The notes under the pieces were generated by a model. The model saw only the letters and a program-made list of their open reading frames with translations. It was not told the DNA's origin and did no database searches. A stretch of 64,000 nt of DNA from Mucilaginibacter inviolabilis (GTDB taxonomy: Bacteria > Bacteroidota > Bacteroidia > Sphingobacteriales > Sphingobacteriaceae). The DNA lies in NCBI RefSeq assembly GCF_011089895.1, contig NZ_JAANAT010000001.1:186001-250000 (forward strand), read 5' to 3'. The position numbers and the translations under genes were made by a program. Positions 1 to 8,676 of this stretch are shown here, in pieces. Position 1 is the first letter of the stretch. Each line of letters starts with the position of its first letter.

Positions 1-11
1 CTTGTTTTTTA

Positions 12-90
12 AATAAGCACGTCTCGTAAAAGATTTCTTCTCACGCCATTCACAGCAAGCTCGCGTTCGTCGAAATGACATTTTTTTTAC
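12..90. repeat. possible dispersed intergenic repeat fragment
   Basis: The stretch contains the segment TCGTCGAAATGACA next to TTTCTTCTCACGC, resembling intergenic repeats I associate with Sphingobacteriaceae genomes. Only one copy is seen here, so the repeat status rests on recollection. It lies just downstream of the stop codon of the minus-strand gene at 100-2013. Confidence 0.25.
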
Positions 91-99
91 TAAATGTAA

Positions 100-2013
100 T
101 TACACTACTTCAATAACAATCGTTGTTTCATTCTGATCAATACTCAGCGGAATAGCCTCTAACCCCGGTACAAAGTTAAATACCCTGCCTTTATTGGTGA
201 TTGGCATCGCAGTAAGCTTGCCTGTTGATGTTATTTGCAAATCCGCCTTGTTTTTGCTTATGTGGATCCGTTTTTCATCGAGGGTGAATTTTTCTGTTGA
301 CTTGGAAACTACCGGCAAGATGATCTTGACCTGACCATCATAACTGGATTTTTCAACACTCAATTTGATGATCACCCGCTCGCCGGCAAACTGGTAAGTT
401 ACCTGGCAGTTTACCTCGCCTGCAGGTGGATTTTGCTGGTTTTTATCCACCAGTTTTGCGCGTGTTGTGATAACTTCCTGTGCGCTGATGTCTCCAAGCG
501 CTATCTGGGCTCCCAGATGGTTGATGTTCGTAAATACCGAATCACCCACCCGTAGTTCTATACGTGGTGTTAACGGCATAGACAGCGGGTCGGTATCGGG
601 TTGCATATTATCGGCCTCAAACAATTGATATTGGTTCATGCTGCCTGCAAATATAGGGCCTGTTTTTTCGTGCCAGAGCATGGTGAGGGCGCCGCCTGTG
701 GCATGGCCGTTTTTGGTTTCCTTATATTCCCTGTCGTACCCGGTAATGGTGGCCCTGAACTTTCCTTTGGCTACCAGCCAGGTCTGTATATCGCTAAAAG
801 AGCGGGTCCCGTATGTTTCTTCACGTGGCAGTTTAACGCTGTCAACACTCACTTTCACCGGTTTATGCTCATGTTCCAGTATGGTTGTCAAAGCCTTAAT
901 GTGGCAAAAGGTATGGTGCACGCAAACCGGTACCTGGTGTGATACATAATGCGGTCCGCCGTGTAGTAAATTATCCTTGGTACACTCCTGCAGCAGTTGG
1001 GTATTTCGCAACGCTACTTTGTAAAACCGTGGGTCACGATCGGCCATCAGCGTGTATGCTGCCTGACAGCCATCACTGGTGCGGCTGCCCCAGTAGGTCC
1101 ATTTATAATTACGTGTGCCCCAGCTGTTATCCCAGCCACCATCGGGCAGCATAAACTCCATGTGGGTACGCAGGCTGCGGGTTACCGCGTCCAATACTTC
1201 CTCGTCTTTAGTCAATAAGCCATAAAGCACCAGTGAGGGCAGCGATTCTTCGACATTATAACCCAGATCGACAGAGAAACATCCCTTCGGACTTGCCTTG
1301 CTGTTAGGGCCTCCTTCGCCATATATAAAACCATCTTTAGGTGTAATGTATTTTAAAGCCGTATGCGCAAACTCACGGCCTTTGTCCTTATACTTTGGTA
1401 TATCTAATAGCGTGCCTATCAGCGATAGCGCGTAGGAGGCGGTAATAGGATAGTTAACATTGCCATATTCCATCGAAAAATTGGTGTAAACATAGTTGGC
1501 AGCCTTTTGCAGGCGGTCGGTCAATTCAGCCTTAAATCCGTTGTCCATGATAGAGCTATGGTTTTTTAGCGTTTCAGCCAGTGCTATCGACGAAAATACG
1601 GTTGTGCCCTTCCAGGAGCCTTTCACGGGCTCGTTAAGCCAGGAACCATCGGGCTGGCTCACACGGGTTTTCATCCAGCGGTAAAGCAGGGCGGCGGCAT
1701 CTGTGTATTTGGAATCGCCGGTTTTTTGAGCCAGGTGATAAAACGGATAAATAGCATCGCTGCCGCGGCCATGAACTGTTTTGTTTGCCGGGCAATACAG
1801 GCCACCATAATTATCGGTATTTGATTTGTCCAGAACCTGCAGTGCCAGCAAACCTTTGGCCCATTGCCCCAACAACTGATCGCTCAATGCGTACAGATCA
1901 TCAGTAATGGGAGGAATGGTTAAGACGAAAGCATTGGCCAATGGCGCTGCGCCGATCAAGCCCGCTGTTCCAATGGCGGTGGTTTTAATAAAGCTTCTCC
2001 GGGATAATGTCAT
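100..2013 (-). CDS. Tat-exported alpha/alpha-toroid protein, putative polysaccharide-degrading enzyme
   Basis: A 637-residue protein beginning with a twin-arginine signal (SRRSFIK near residues 4-10, hydrophobic stretch, cleavage near residues 26-29). Residues ~40-380 are rich in aromatic and repeated helical segments (KTGDSKYTDAAALLYRWM, TLMADRDPRFYKVALRNTQ), as in six-hairpin (alpha/alpha) glycosidases and polysaccharide lyases. The remaining ~240 residues look like beta-sandwich domains, an arrangement seen in heparinase II/III-like lyases. No catalytic motif was assigned, so lyase versus hydrolase is open. It is a single-gene unit, with a -7 element 22 bp upstream, and is not obviously tied to the downstream utilization loci. 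Confidence 0.6.
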   Translation of the reverse strand: MTLSRRSFIKTTAIGTAGLIGAAPLANAFVLTIPPITDDLYALSDQLLGQWAKGLLALQVLDKSNTDNYGGLYCPANKTVHGRGSDAIYPFYHLAQKTGDSKYTDAAALLYRWMKTRVSQPDGSWLNEPVKGSWKGTTVFSSIALAETLKNHSSIMDNGFKAELTDRLQKAANYVYTNFSMEYGNVNYPITASYALSLIGTLLDIPKYKDKGREFAHTALKYITPKDGFIYGEGGPNSKASPKGCFSVDLGYNVEESLPSLVLYGLLTKDEEVLDAVTRSLRTHMEFMLPDGGWDNSWGTRNYKWTYWGSRTSDGCQAAYTLMADRDPRFYKVALRNTQLLQECTKDNLLHGGPHYVSHQVPVCVHHTFCHIKALTTILEHEHKPVKVSVDSVKLPREETYGTRSFSDIQTWLVAKGKFRATITGYDREYKETKNGHATGGALTMLWHEKTGPIFAGSMNQYQLFEADNMQPDTDPLSMPLTPRIELRVGDSVFTNINHLGAQIALGDISAQEVITTRAKLVDKNQQNPPAGEVNCQVTYQFAGERVIIKLSVEKSSYDGQVKIILPVVSKSTEKFTLDEKRIHISKNKADLQITSTGKLTAMPITNKGRVFNFVPGLEAIPLSIDQNETTIVIEVV

Positions 2014-2034
2014 GGTTAGAATAGGTATGGATCA

Positions 2035-2042
2035 CAAATGTA
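2035..2042 (-). promoter_or_regulatory. Bacteroidota -7 element of the toroid gene
   Basis: On the minus strand this reads TACATTTG, a full match to TAnnTTTG, about 22 bp upstream of the ATG at 2013. The -33 region is only a T-rich tract, so the assignment rests on the -7 match and position. Confidence 0.45.
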
Positions 2043-2114
2043 GCTGATAGAAGATTAGGGATTAAAAAAATCAACTACAACGATGTAATAGCCTGTTTTG
2101 CCATGTTTAAATCG

Positions 2115-2585
2115 TTATTTTACCTGAGTATTTAAGTAATACTGCTGATCCACAGAAAACCTGCCGCCCCCGCTTATTACAAGTGACAAGGCCAGACCGA
2201 TCATCAACAGATCAAACTCAAACCCTTCAAAACCTTTTGGGTTTGCACCAAACCAATCCATAAAAAAGCCTGCCTGCCAGTGATGGGTAATAATAATGCC
2301 GATAAACAGCGGAATGATCAGCGCCGCGACGATGCGTGTTGCCCAACCCAGTATCAGCAGGATGGAGCCCGCAAACTCAATCATGATTACAATAAAGCCG
2401 ATAAGCCAGGGCAGGTGTACTACATCTGTAAAGTATTGCATGGTAGGCGAAAAACCCATGCCCCCGAAAAGCCCGAGAAGTTTCTGAGCGCCATGCGGTA
2501 ATAATATGAGGCCTAGTGTGAGGCGACTGATGGTTGCGGGCCAGTTGCCTGCAGTGCTGAAAATTTTGTTTCTGATATTTTTCAT
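2115..2585 (-). CDS. DoxX family membrane protein
   Basis: A 156-residue hydrophobic protein with about four membrane segments and the DoxX hallmarks: RLTLGLILLPHGAQKLLG near the N terminus, and IEFAGSILLILGWATRIVA in the middle. DoxX proteins are small inner-membrane proteins often linked to redox or thiol stress; their activity is poorly defined. It lies 63 bp downstream of the Crp/Fnr-type gene on the same strand, so the regulator may control it. The gap holds an 18-bp inverted repeat (TATGAA at 2618-2623, TTCATA at 2630-2635) that could be a regulator site. Confidence 0.8.
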   Translation of the reverse strand: MKNIRNKIFSTAGNWPATISRLTLGLILLPHGAQKLLGLFGGMGFSPTMQYFTDVVHLPWLIGFIVIMIEFAGSILLILGWATRIVAALIIPLFIGIIITHHWQAGFFMDWFGANPKGFEGFEFDLLMIGLALSLVISGGGRFSVDQQYYLNTQVK

Positions 2586-2648
2586 GAAGCAAAATTCGGC
2601 AGCTCCGGAATGCTGTCTATGAAACTACATTCATAAATTGCCCTGTTT

Positions 2649-3221
2649 TTATAATCTTTTGCGGCGGATCCTGCTTAAAAACTGTGGTGTTATACCCAGG
2701 TACGATGCGATCAGATATTGCGGTATCCGTTGTTGCAGGGTAGGATAGCGTTGCAGAAAGATGTCGTACCGTTGCTCGGCAGTAAAGCTGATGGCCTCCA
2801 TCACCCGTGATTGTGAGGCTACGAAGGCATTTTGAAAGAGTATCCTGAAATATCTTTCCATGGTTGGTACCGCTATAAGCAGCTTGTCCAGCGCATGTTT
2901 GTCTATTTGTAATACTTCGGTGTCTTCCAGGGCTGATATATACAATGTGGAAGGGTGTCCGGTTAAAAAGCTGTACAGGTCACCAACATACCAGTTTTCG
3001 ACAGCCAGGAAAGCAATATGCTCGGTGCCCTGCTCATCAAGAGTATACGCTTTCAGGCAACCTTTAACAATAAAACTTTCATACCGGCATATTTCACCGG
3101 CCCGTATCAGATATTCATGTTTTTTGATGTGGCTGGTTTTGAAATTTGAAATCACAAGCCCGGCATCGTCGGCAGCAAGATCTGTATGCTGATGGATATG
3201 TTTTAACAGGAGATCGCTCAT
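2649..3221 (-). CDS. Crp/Fnr-type transcriptional regulator
   Basis: A 190-residue protein with an N-terminal cyclic-nucleotide-binding-like beta-barrel (residues ~20-115, including KHEYLIRAGEICRYESFIVKG and the FLAVENWYVGDLYSFLTG turn). The C-terminal helix-turn-helix is at residues ~155-190 (YLIASYLGITPQFLSRIRRKRL). The cAMP phosphate-binding GELAL/R signature of true Crp is not seen, so the ligand is unknown; many Bacteroidota have such small Crp-like regulators. It is transcribed with or just ahead of the DoxX gene and divergently from the phosphatase at 3716, across repeated element A. Confidence 0.8.
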   Translation of the reverse strand: MSDLLLKHIHQHTDLAADDAGLVISNFKTSHIKKHEYLIRAGEICRYESFIVKGCLKAYTLDEQGTEHIAFLAVENWYVGDLYSFLTGHPSTLYISALEDTEVLQIDKHALDKLLIAVPTMERYFRILFQNAFVASQSRVMEAISFTAEQRYDIFLQRYPTLQQRIPQYLIASYLGITPQFLSRIRRKRL

Positions 3222-3264
3222 TAAATCAAAAATATTTATCTAAGATAAAATAAGCAGTTTTATA

Positions 3265-3272
3265 CAAAGATA
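3265..3272 (-). promoter_or_regulatory. -7 element upstream of the Crp/Fnr-type gene
   Basis: On the minus strand this reads TATCTTTG, a full TAnnTTTG match, 44 bp upstream of the ATG at 3221. No clear TTTG lies 19-21 bp further upstream. Confidence 0.35.
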
Positions 3273-3303
3273 TACTGTGGCAAATTACCACTTCGATGTG
3301 CCG

Positions 3304-3588
3304 AAAATTTTTCGTATATTTATACAAATCGGCAGCCCGGTTCTCTTACAAAAAGGGAACCGGGCTGTTTAGTTAAGGCAATACAAGAGCCAAAAAGCCG
3401 TAGTTTGCCAGGTTGTTATTTGATAATCAATAAATTAATACTTTTTAAAGTTTTGAAAACGCATCAAAACCGGGCTGTAATTTGTTAAAAAGTGTTAAAA
3501 TGAGGGTTTTTCGATAGGTTTTTAGCTGTTTTTTCTCTGTTTTTGACCGGAAAAGTGTTAAAATTTAAGGTTTAAAAAGTTTTAAAGT
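3304..3588 (+). repeat. repeated intergenic element, copy A
   Basis: About 285 bp, non-coding and AT-rich. Its reverse-oriented homologue is copy B at 51009-51291. The parts in order are: TTTCGTATATTTATA (3310-3324); a GC-rich stem-loop (3333-3367); a 58-bp core (3415-3472) matching copy B at 56 of 58 positions; and two copies of AAAAGTGTTAAAAT, near 3487 and 3550. The spacers between these parts have diverged, which suggests the blocks are under selection. The element ends about 130 bp before the phosphatase ATG at 3716. It resembles no insertion-sequence end and encodes no protein; a structured RNA, a regulatory leader or a MITE-like repeat are all possible. Confidence 0.8.
3333..3367 (+). 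other. GC-rich stem-loop in element A
   Basis: CAGCCCGGTTC (3333-3343) pairs perfectly with GAACCGGGCTG (3357-3367), extendable by two inner pairs. It is followed by GTTTAGTT rather than a strong T-tract. No gene ends just upstream on this strand, so it is unlikely to serve as an ordinary terminator here. Confidence 0.7.
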
Positions 3589-3715
3589 TGATGGTCGCTA
3601 AGAAAAAGATGAGGTTAACATTCAGTTTAATTTGTGTTAACAAGATAACAGTTTCTTTGGCGCAAATTAAAACAGAGGCTATATTGCACCGCCGTTTTAC
3701 ATCAACAATTTCCGC

Positions 3716-5563
3716 ATGAATAATTTTACAAAAGCAATTACCATTTTAGGTGCCTTAGCAATTACCGGTATCAGTGCCCACGCACAAACACCAATAAAAA
3801 CCTATACCGTTGCCGATGCGCATTCGCACAATGATTATAAAAATAATATCCCCTTTTTTAGGGCTTATGAAAAGGGCTTTGGATCAATAGAGGCTGACGT
3901 ATATGCCGTAAATGGCCAGTTGATGGTGGCTCATGATAAAAAGGAGATCAGTGCCAAACGATCGCTAAAAATACTATATATAGATCCATTGATCGAGAAG
4001 TTTAACCGTGACACCCAGCGGAAACTCCGTTTGCTGATTGAGATTAAAGATGATTATAAGGCGGTATTGCCACTGGTAATCAAAGAATTAAAACCGCTTG
4101 AACAATATTTTTCTTATGAAGGGCATCCAGGGCGTTTATCCATCGTGATGACCGGAGCGGTACCTCCGGCGGCCGAAATGACTAACTACCCGGATTGGAT
4201 CTCTTTTGATGTTGACCACATGGATGGTTTTAATGCACAGCAATGGAAGAAGATAGGATTGGTAAGCTTTCCCTTTAGTAAGTATCTGAAATGGAACGGT
4301 AAAGGTGTACTGAACAAAGAGGAGATCAGCAGAGTGAAGGCTGGGATAGACAGTGTGCACAAAGCAGGTAAGATGATCCGTTTTTGGGAGACCCCTGATA
4401 CCAAAAGCAGTTGGCTAGCCCTGATCAGACTGGGCGTTGACGTGATTGGTACGGATAAAATAGAAGAGCTTGGGGATTTCCTGAATAAAAAGCCGCACAG
4501 CGAATATCTATCACCCGCACCTTACGCGATATACCATCCAACCTATAAATCAGATGGGTCACAGAAAAAGGTCAAAAATATTATCTTATGTATAGGTGAT
4601 GGTATGGGGCTGTCGCAAATATATTCAACGTATACAGCTAACCGGGGTCAATTGAATATATTCCAGATGCAAAATATAGGTTTTTCTATTACCTATTCGG
4701 CCGATGCTTATATTACTGATTCTGCAGCAGGCGGTACTGCTTTTGCTACCGGCCAAAAAACAGATGATCGCGCAGTTGGGGTTGATCCATCGGGTAAACC
4801 ACTAAAATCATTGGCTGTTTATAGCGCAGAAGCCGGAAAGAAAACCGCTGATATTGTTGCCTGCGAATTAACCGATGCCACACCTGCCGTATTCTATGCA
4901 CATCAGTCAGAGCGTTCAAGCGCGGCGGCTATTGCCAATGATATGGTATCGACGCCAATTGATATTTTATTGGGATCTGGTTATAAGGATTTTACAGAAA
5001 AGGTAAACGGCGAAACGCCATTGGATAAAATGAAGCAAAAGGGCTATACCGTTATTCGCAATTTTGATGAGTTTTTAAGTTCACAGGCACCTAAAATAGT
5101 GGCGTTGGTAGACGATAGCGTAACCCGTCCAAAAATGGAAGGCAGGGGGAATTATCTCCCGCTGGCTTTCAATAAAGTTACCAGCACGTTTAAAAATAGT
5201 CCGCAGGGATTTTTTATGATGGTTGAAGGTTCGCAAATTGACCATGGCGGCCATAGCAATAATCTGAAACAGGTAATTACCGAAAATAGCGATTTTGACC
5301 AGGTTGTAGGCAATGCGCTACGCTTTGCAGATGAAGATGGCGAAACACTGGTCATAGTAACTGCCGACCATGAAACCGGTGGTTTAACCCTGCTTGATGG
5401 AAGCATTAAGAACGGATATGTTTGGGGCGATTTTAGCACCAATGATCACACCGGTACACCAGTTCCGGTATTTGCATACGGTCCTCACGCTGGCGATTTC
5501 AGAGGTGTGTATCAAAATACCGAGATTTTTAACAAATTGTTGGCACTGATTAAAGCTAAGTAA
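3716..5563 (+). CDS. secreted GDPD-like / alkaline phosphatase fusion
   Basis: A 615-residue exported protein (signal peptide ~1-23, ending SAHAQ). Residues ~30-258 form a glycerophosphodiester-phosphodiesterase-like TIM barrel (DAHSHNDYKNNIPF, the GSIEADVYAVNGQLMVAHD segment, later RFWETPD). Residues ~285-615 are an alkaline phosphatase with metal ligand D295 (IGDGMG), nucleophile S336 (TDSAAGGTA), QIDHGGHSNN and TADHETGG. One polypeptide could therefore open a phosphodiester and release phosphate from the resulting monoester in the periplasm or at the surface. It stands alone, preceded by element A and followed by a stem-loop. The fusion order is clear; the substrate is inference. Confidence 0.85.
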   Translation: MNNFTKAITILGALAITGISAHAQTPIKTYTVADAHSHNDYKNNIPFFRAYEKGFGSIEADVYAVNGQLMVAHDKKEISAKRSLKILYIDPLIEKFNRDTQRKLRLLIEIKDDYKAVLPLVIKELKPLEQYFSYEGHPGRLSIVMTGAVPPAAEMTNYPDWISFDVDHMDGFNAQQWKKIGLVSFPFSKYLKWNGKGVLNKEEISRVKAGIDSVHKAGKMIRFWETPDTKSSWLALIRLGVDVIGTDKIEELGDFLNKKPHSEYLSPAPYAIYHPTYKSDGSQKKVKNIILCIGDGMGLSQIYSTYTANRGQLNIFQMQNIGFSITYSADAYITDSAAGGTAFATGQKTDDRAVGVDPSGKPLKSLAVYSAEAGKKTADIVACELTDATPAVFYAHQSERSSAAAIANDMVSTPIDILLGSGYKDFTEKVNGETPLDKMKQKGYTVIRNFDEFLSSQAPKIVALVDDSVTRPKMEGRGNYLPLAFNKVTSTFKNSPQGFFMMVEGSQIDHGGHSNNLKQVITENSDFDQVVGNALRFADEDGETLVIVTADHETGGLTLLDGSIKNGYVWGDFSTNDHTGTPVPVFAYGPHAGDFRGVYQNTEIFNKLLALIKAK

Positions 5564-5590
5564 GCGTAAATCGGACACTCTTTTAAATTA

Positions 5591-5637
5591 CGAACAAAAA
5601 GCGGCTTGGATGATATATTTGAGGCGTTTTTTGTTCG
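5591..5637 (+). terminator. probable terminator after the phosphatase fusion
   Basis: CGAACAAAAA (5591-5600) pairs with TTTTTGTTCG (5628-5637) 28 bp after the stop codon. The stem is AT-rich and the loop long (27 nt), so efficiency is uncertain. Confidence 0.45.
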
Positions 5638-6172
5638 TTTACTATAATCTGCAATTTAGCCGACGTTAATTTTCCGGAAACGTTTGCGCATTTTTACCTC
5701 AACTTATTGTTCTTCGGTTAGCATTTATCTCTAATTTAGTTAACCAATTATAACCGCGAATAAACCCTGGTCATAGCCTCTGTCGTCGAAAAAAAATGAG
5801 GCAATTGAAACAGATGATTAAGCCCGGTTTTACTGTGATGGTTTGATTCCATTATAGTTGGTATTGATTAACCCTAAAAACTAAGATTGATGCTTATGCC
5901 CAGAACAGTTTCGATAACAGCATTTCAAAATGGTGATGTAGGAGCATTTAATCTCATTTTTAACTTTTTTAAATGTGTATGCTTCTCTGCTACGGGAATT
6001 GTTAGTGAAAATTGTGTTGAACTCTGGAAAAAATAATAATTCTGAAATGATTTTTGCCTGCCAGTATCAAGTTTTCCTACAGCAAATAGCTTCAAGTATT
6101 TTATGCGGGGACATCCTTTTTTTACAGGTGACTGGGTTTAATCTTCAATAATTGATTGCAAATTTTTTTAAT
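5638..6172. other. long non-coding gap
   Basis: No supported gene here: short open frames are interrupted by stops and lack recognisable sequence. The only notable site is the LacI-operator-like AAACGTTTGCGC at 5678-5689. The promoter of the following sigma-factor operon presumably lies in this gap but no good TAnnTTTG with spacing was found. Confidence 0.5.
5678..5689. promoter_or_regulatory. LacI-operator-like site
   Basis: AAACGTTTGCGC contains the 8-bp palindrome AAACGTTT and matches the site at 34026-34041 over AAACGTTTGCG. LacI-family proteins typically bind palindromes centred on a CG step. No LacI-family gene is in the window. Confidence 0.35.
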
Positions 6173-6979
6173 ATGATAAGGATCACTACTTACTACATTC
6201 TATTAATCATTGGTTTGATGGTATCACCTCCATTATTGGCGCAACAAAAAACGGTTACGTTAGATTATTACTTCAATAACGAATACCGAAAAAATAAAGC
6301 TGGCGAACAGGAGAGGTATCACTATACCTGGGAGGACATAAAAAGTAGTGGTTTTTCTATCTGGGGAGATATTTTTAAGAAGAATGGAGCTGGTTTAAAA
6401 AGTCTCGAAAATGAACCAACACAAGATAATTTAAAGGGAACCGATATATATATTATTGTTGACCCGGACACTAAAAAAGAAACATCTAATCCCCACTATA
6501 TCGAGTCCCGCCATATCAAAGCTATTGCTGACTGGGTTAAGCGGGGTGGCGTATTGATACTGATGGCCAATGATAGTGCTAATGCCGAATTGCCACATCT
6601 AAATGTATTAGCGGCTAAGTTCGGAATCCATTTCAATGATGATTTATATAAGCATGTGATCGGTACCCAGTTTGAAATGGGGGCCATCAATGTTCCTGCG
6701 AATGATCCGGTGTTTAAAACCGCAAAAAAGGTTTATCTGAAAGATATCGCCACGCTTCAACTATCAGCGCCCGCTAAACCCCTGCTGGTTGATGATAATC
6801 ATGTAATAGTAGGTACCGCACGGTACGGAAAAGGCAGAGTAGTGGCTGTGGGTGATCCCTGGTTTTACAATGAGTATACAAATGGCAGGTTACCGGCAGC
6901 TATGGGATTTGACAATGACAAAGCTGCGGATGATCTGAGTAAGTGGCTGCTGGATCAGGTACCTGTAAAAGGGAACTAA
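6173..6979 (+). CDS. secreted DUF4350-like (class I glutamine-amidotransferase-like fold) protein
   Basis: About 268 residues from the ATG at 6173; an in-frame TTG at 6152 is less likely because the 6173 start gives a clean signal peptide ending LLAQ. The body (DYYFNNEYRKN, HYTWEDIKSSGFSIWGDIF, DIYIIVDPDTKKE, IADWVKRGGVLILMAND, VGTARYGKGRVVAVGDPWFYNEY) matches the domain that I recall as a C-terminal extension of some Bacteroidota unsaturated rhamnogalacturonyl hydrolases (GH88/GH105). Here it stands alone while the locus GH105 (15593) lacks it. It lies 34 bp upstream of the sigma factor and is probably co-transcribed. A carbohydrate-binding or accessory role is inferred. Confidence 0.6.
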   Translation: MIRITTYYILLIIGLMVSPPLLAQQKTVTLDYYFNNEYRKNKAGEQERYHYTWEDIKSSGFSIWGDIFKKNGAGLKSLENEPTQDNLKGTDIYIIVDPDTKKETSNPHYIESRHIKAIADWVKRGGVLILMANDSANAELPHLNVLAAKFGIHFNDDLYKHVIGTQFEMGAINVPANDPVFKTAKKVYLKDIATLQLSAPAKPLLVDDNHVIVGTARYGKGRVVAVGDPWFYNEYTNGRLPAAMGFDNDKAADDLSKWLLDQVPVKGN

Positions 6980-7013
6980 AGAGATAACTAATCTATCATA
7001 TCAGTGTTAGGCA

Positions 7014-7550
7014 ATGGTTTCAGAAATTGAATTGATCGTATTAATTAAGGAGGGAGATATCCGCGCCTTTGATGAGTTTTACAAAAGAAACTGGCGTGTT
7101 TTGTATCAAACGGCTTATCGTTCAACATCCTCGCAGGAAGATGCTAAGGATTTGGTACAAACGGTTTTTATCAATTTATGGAATTGCAGGCAAAATCTTA
7201 ACCCCGATGCTTACACGCCCTCTTATCTCTTTAAGATATTAAAAAATAACATTATTAATTTTTATAAGCAGGATTCGGCCAGAAGAAAGAGATTAGAACA
7301 ACTGCTATATCTTGACGAAGTTAATCAGTATACCACTGAAGATAATTTGATGGCCAAAGAACTTTCGATAGTAATTGATGGAGAGATCAGGGAGCTGCCC
7401 CGGAAAATGCAGGAGGTTTTTATTTTATCACGCCAACAACACCTTTCTGTCAACGAAATTTCTGAAACACTTAACATTACGCCCCGCACAGTTAAAAATC
7501 AGCTCTCTAACGCTTTAAAAATATTGCGTACTAAACTGGGTATGTTTTAG
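7014..7550 (+). CDS. ECF RNA polymerase sigma factor
   Basis: A 178-residue sigma-70-family protein. Region 2 lies at residues ~10-80 (FDEFYKRNWRVLYQTAYRS, DAKDLVQTVFINLWNCR) and region 4 at ~115-175 (ELPRKMQEVFILSRQQHLSVNEISETL, TPRTVKNQLSNALKILR). It precedes a FecR-type anti-sigma gene and a SusC with an STN domain. This is the standard trans-envelope switch in which ligand-loaded SusC signals through FecR to free the sigma factor. Its target is expected to be the susC promoter of this locus. Assignment is firm; the target is family knowledge. Confidence 0.93.
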   Translation: MVSEIELIVLIKEGDIRAFDEFYKRNWRVLYQTAYRSTSSQEDAKDLVQTVFINLWNCRQNLNPDAYTPSYLFKILKNNIINFYKQDSARRKRLEQLLYLDEVNQYTTEDNLMAKELSIVIDGEIRELPRKMQEVFILSRQQHLSVNEISETLNITPRTVKNQLSNALKILRTKLGMF

Positions 7551-7664
7551 CATTTGTCTATAAAAATAAAATAAATCTGGTACCAGGTTGCCTTAGCCTT
7601 GTATATAGTATCAAAACCCAAAACTGTTTAAATAACAGTTCATGTAAACTTAAAACAGATCATC

Positions 7665-8543
7665 ATGATGCTATGGCGTAGGCCAGATCCCGACGATAAG
7701 GTTGGGGAAGAACATCTTCGGGATGAGGAGGCGATGCGTGCTGTAGAAAAAGAAATGCTCCAAAATATTCACAAAGATATTTTGGGGAGATGGCATTTTA
7801 TCAAAACTACAACCGCACGGTATACCATGGCCGCTTCTTTACTACTGATGTGCTGCTCCGGGCTTTTATATAAAAAATTATCAGCTAATGATGAGGCTAG
7901 CTGGGTAATGGTATCAAGCCCAAAGGGAAATATTAAAAATATACAGCTTCCTGATGGATCAACCGTTTGGCTAAACTCAGGCTCGACACTGAAGTTTCCC
8001 GAACATTTTGGGAAAACACGAGAGATAGAATTAGTTGATGGTGAGGCTTATTTTGATGTAAAACATGATGATCATTCACCATTTACTGTGCACTATGGCC
8101 GCTTGCACGCACGTGTATTAGGAACTGCGTTTAATGTGAAGTTTTATAAAAACATTAGTGATGTACGGTTATCAGTTACCCGGGGCCGGGTTGAAGTAGG
8201 TAACAAATCATTGAGTTTTGGTGTGATTACACTCGGTAAAGAGGTTGTTTATGACCAAAGAGCAGGTACCCATCAGATTAGGCCAATAGATGCAGAAAAA
8301 GTAGCTGCCTGGAAATCAAATGAGATCAATCTATACAGTATTCCGTTTGATGAACTGGTAATACGGCTTGAAAATATTTATAATGTTCATATTAATTACG
8401 ATCATACAAGGGTAAATCATCTAACAACCACCATTCATTTTTCAAGAGATAATACTTTACCGTATGTGCTTGATATCATTAAAACCATCTACCATTTGGA
8501 TTATGATATAAAAGGGAAGGAGGTTTATCTGAAAAAAATGTAG
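7665..8543 (+). CDS. FecR-family anti-sigma factor
   Basis: 292 residues: a short cytoplasmic N-terminal part, one membrane segment near residues 48-65 (TMAASLLLMCCSGLLY), then the periplasmic FecR domain (KGNIKNIQLPDGSTVWLNSGS, REIELVDGEAYFDVKHD, VLGTAFNVKFY). The C-terminal STN-interaction domain follows (DELVIRLENIYNVHINYD, LPYVLDIIKTIYHLDY). The N-terminal part is short for the family, which usually has ~80 cytoplasmic residues. It pairs with the ECF factor upstream and the STN domain of the SusC downstream. Confidence 0.92.
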   Translation: MMLWRRPDPDDKVGEEHLRDEEAMRAVEKEMLQNIHKDILGRWHFIKTTTARYTMAASLLLMCCSGLLYKKLSANDEASWVMVSSPKGNIKNIQLPDGSTVWLNSGSTLKFPEHFGKTREIELVDGEAYFDVKHDDHSPFTVHYGRLHARVLGTAFNVKFYKNISDVRLSVTRGRVEVGNKSLSFGVITLGKEVVYDQRAGTHQIRPIDAEKVAAWKSNEINLYSIPFDELVIRLENIYNVHINYDHTRVNHLTTTIHFSRDNTLPYVLDIIKTIYHLDYDIKGKEVYLKKM

Positions 8544-8556
8544 ATCGGCAAACCAA

Positions 8557-8593
8557 GGCCAATATTACCTGCTATATGCCGGTAATATCGGCC
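8557..8593 (+). other. stem-loop between fecR-type and susC-type genes
   Basis: GGCCAATATTACC (8557-8569) pairs with GGTAATATCGGCC (8581-8593), 12 of 13 pairs, with an 11-nt loop. It follows the anti-sigma stop by 13 bp and has no T-tract. It may limit read-through or stabilise an mRNA end; the second ECF module has a stem-loop in the same place. Confidence 0.6.
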
Positions 8594-8676
8594 AGAGTTG
8601 AAATGATGAGTTATTGGCAGGTTCCAAGCTAATCCAATAATTCATTGATAGTTTTTTACTAAAAAACCACGTAAAG

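Noticed and set aside
601..942. Open frames opposite the toroid gene at 100-2013 (also 638-949 and 997-1218).
   Set aside because: They are antisense to a clear gene, have no recognisable sequence and overlap each other.
3304..3588. Element A as a 6S RNA gene.
   Set aside because: Length and AT-richness do not fit the long central-bubble hairpin of 6S RNA, and two copies would be unusual.
5880..6150. Possible gene remnant in the gap before 6173.
   Set aside because: Frames are short and stop-rich, and no family sequence could be seen.
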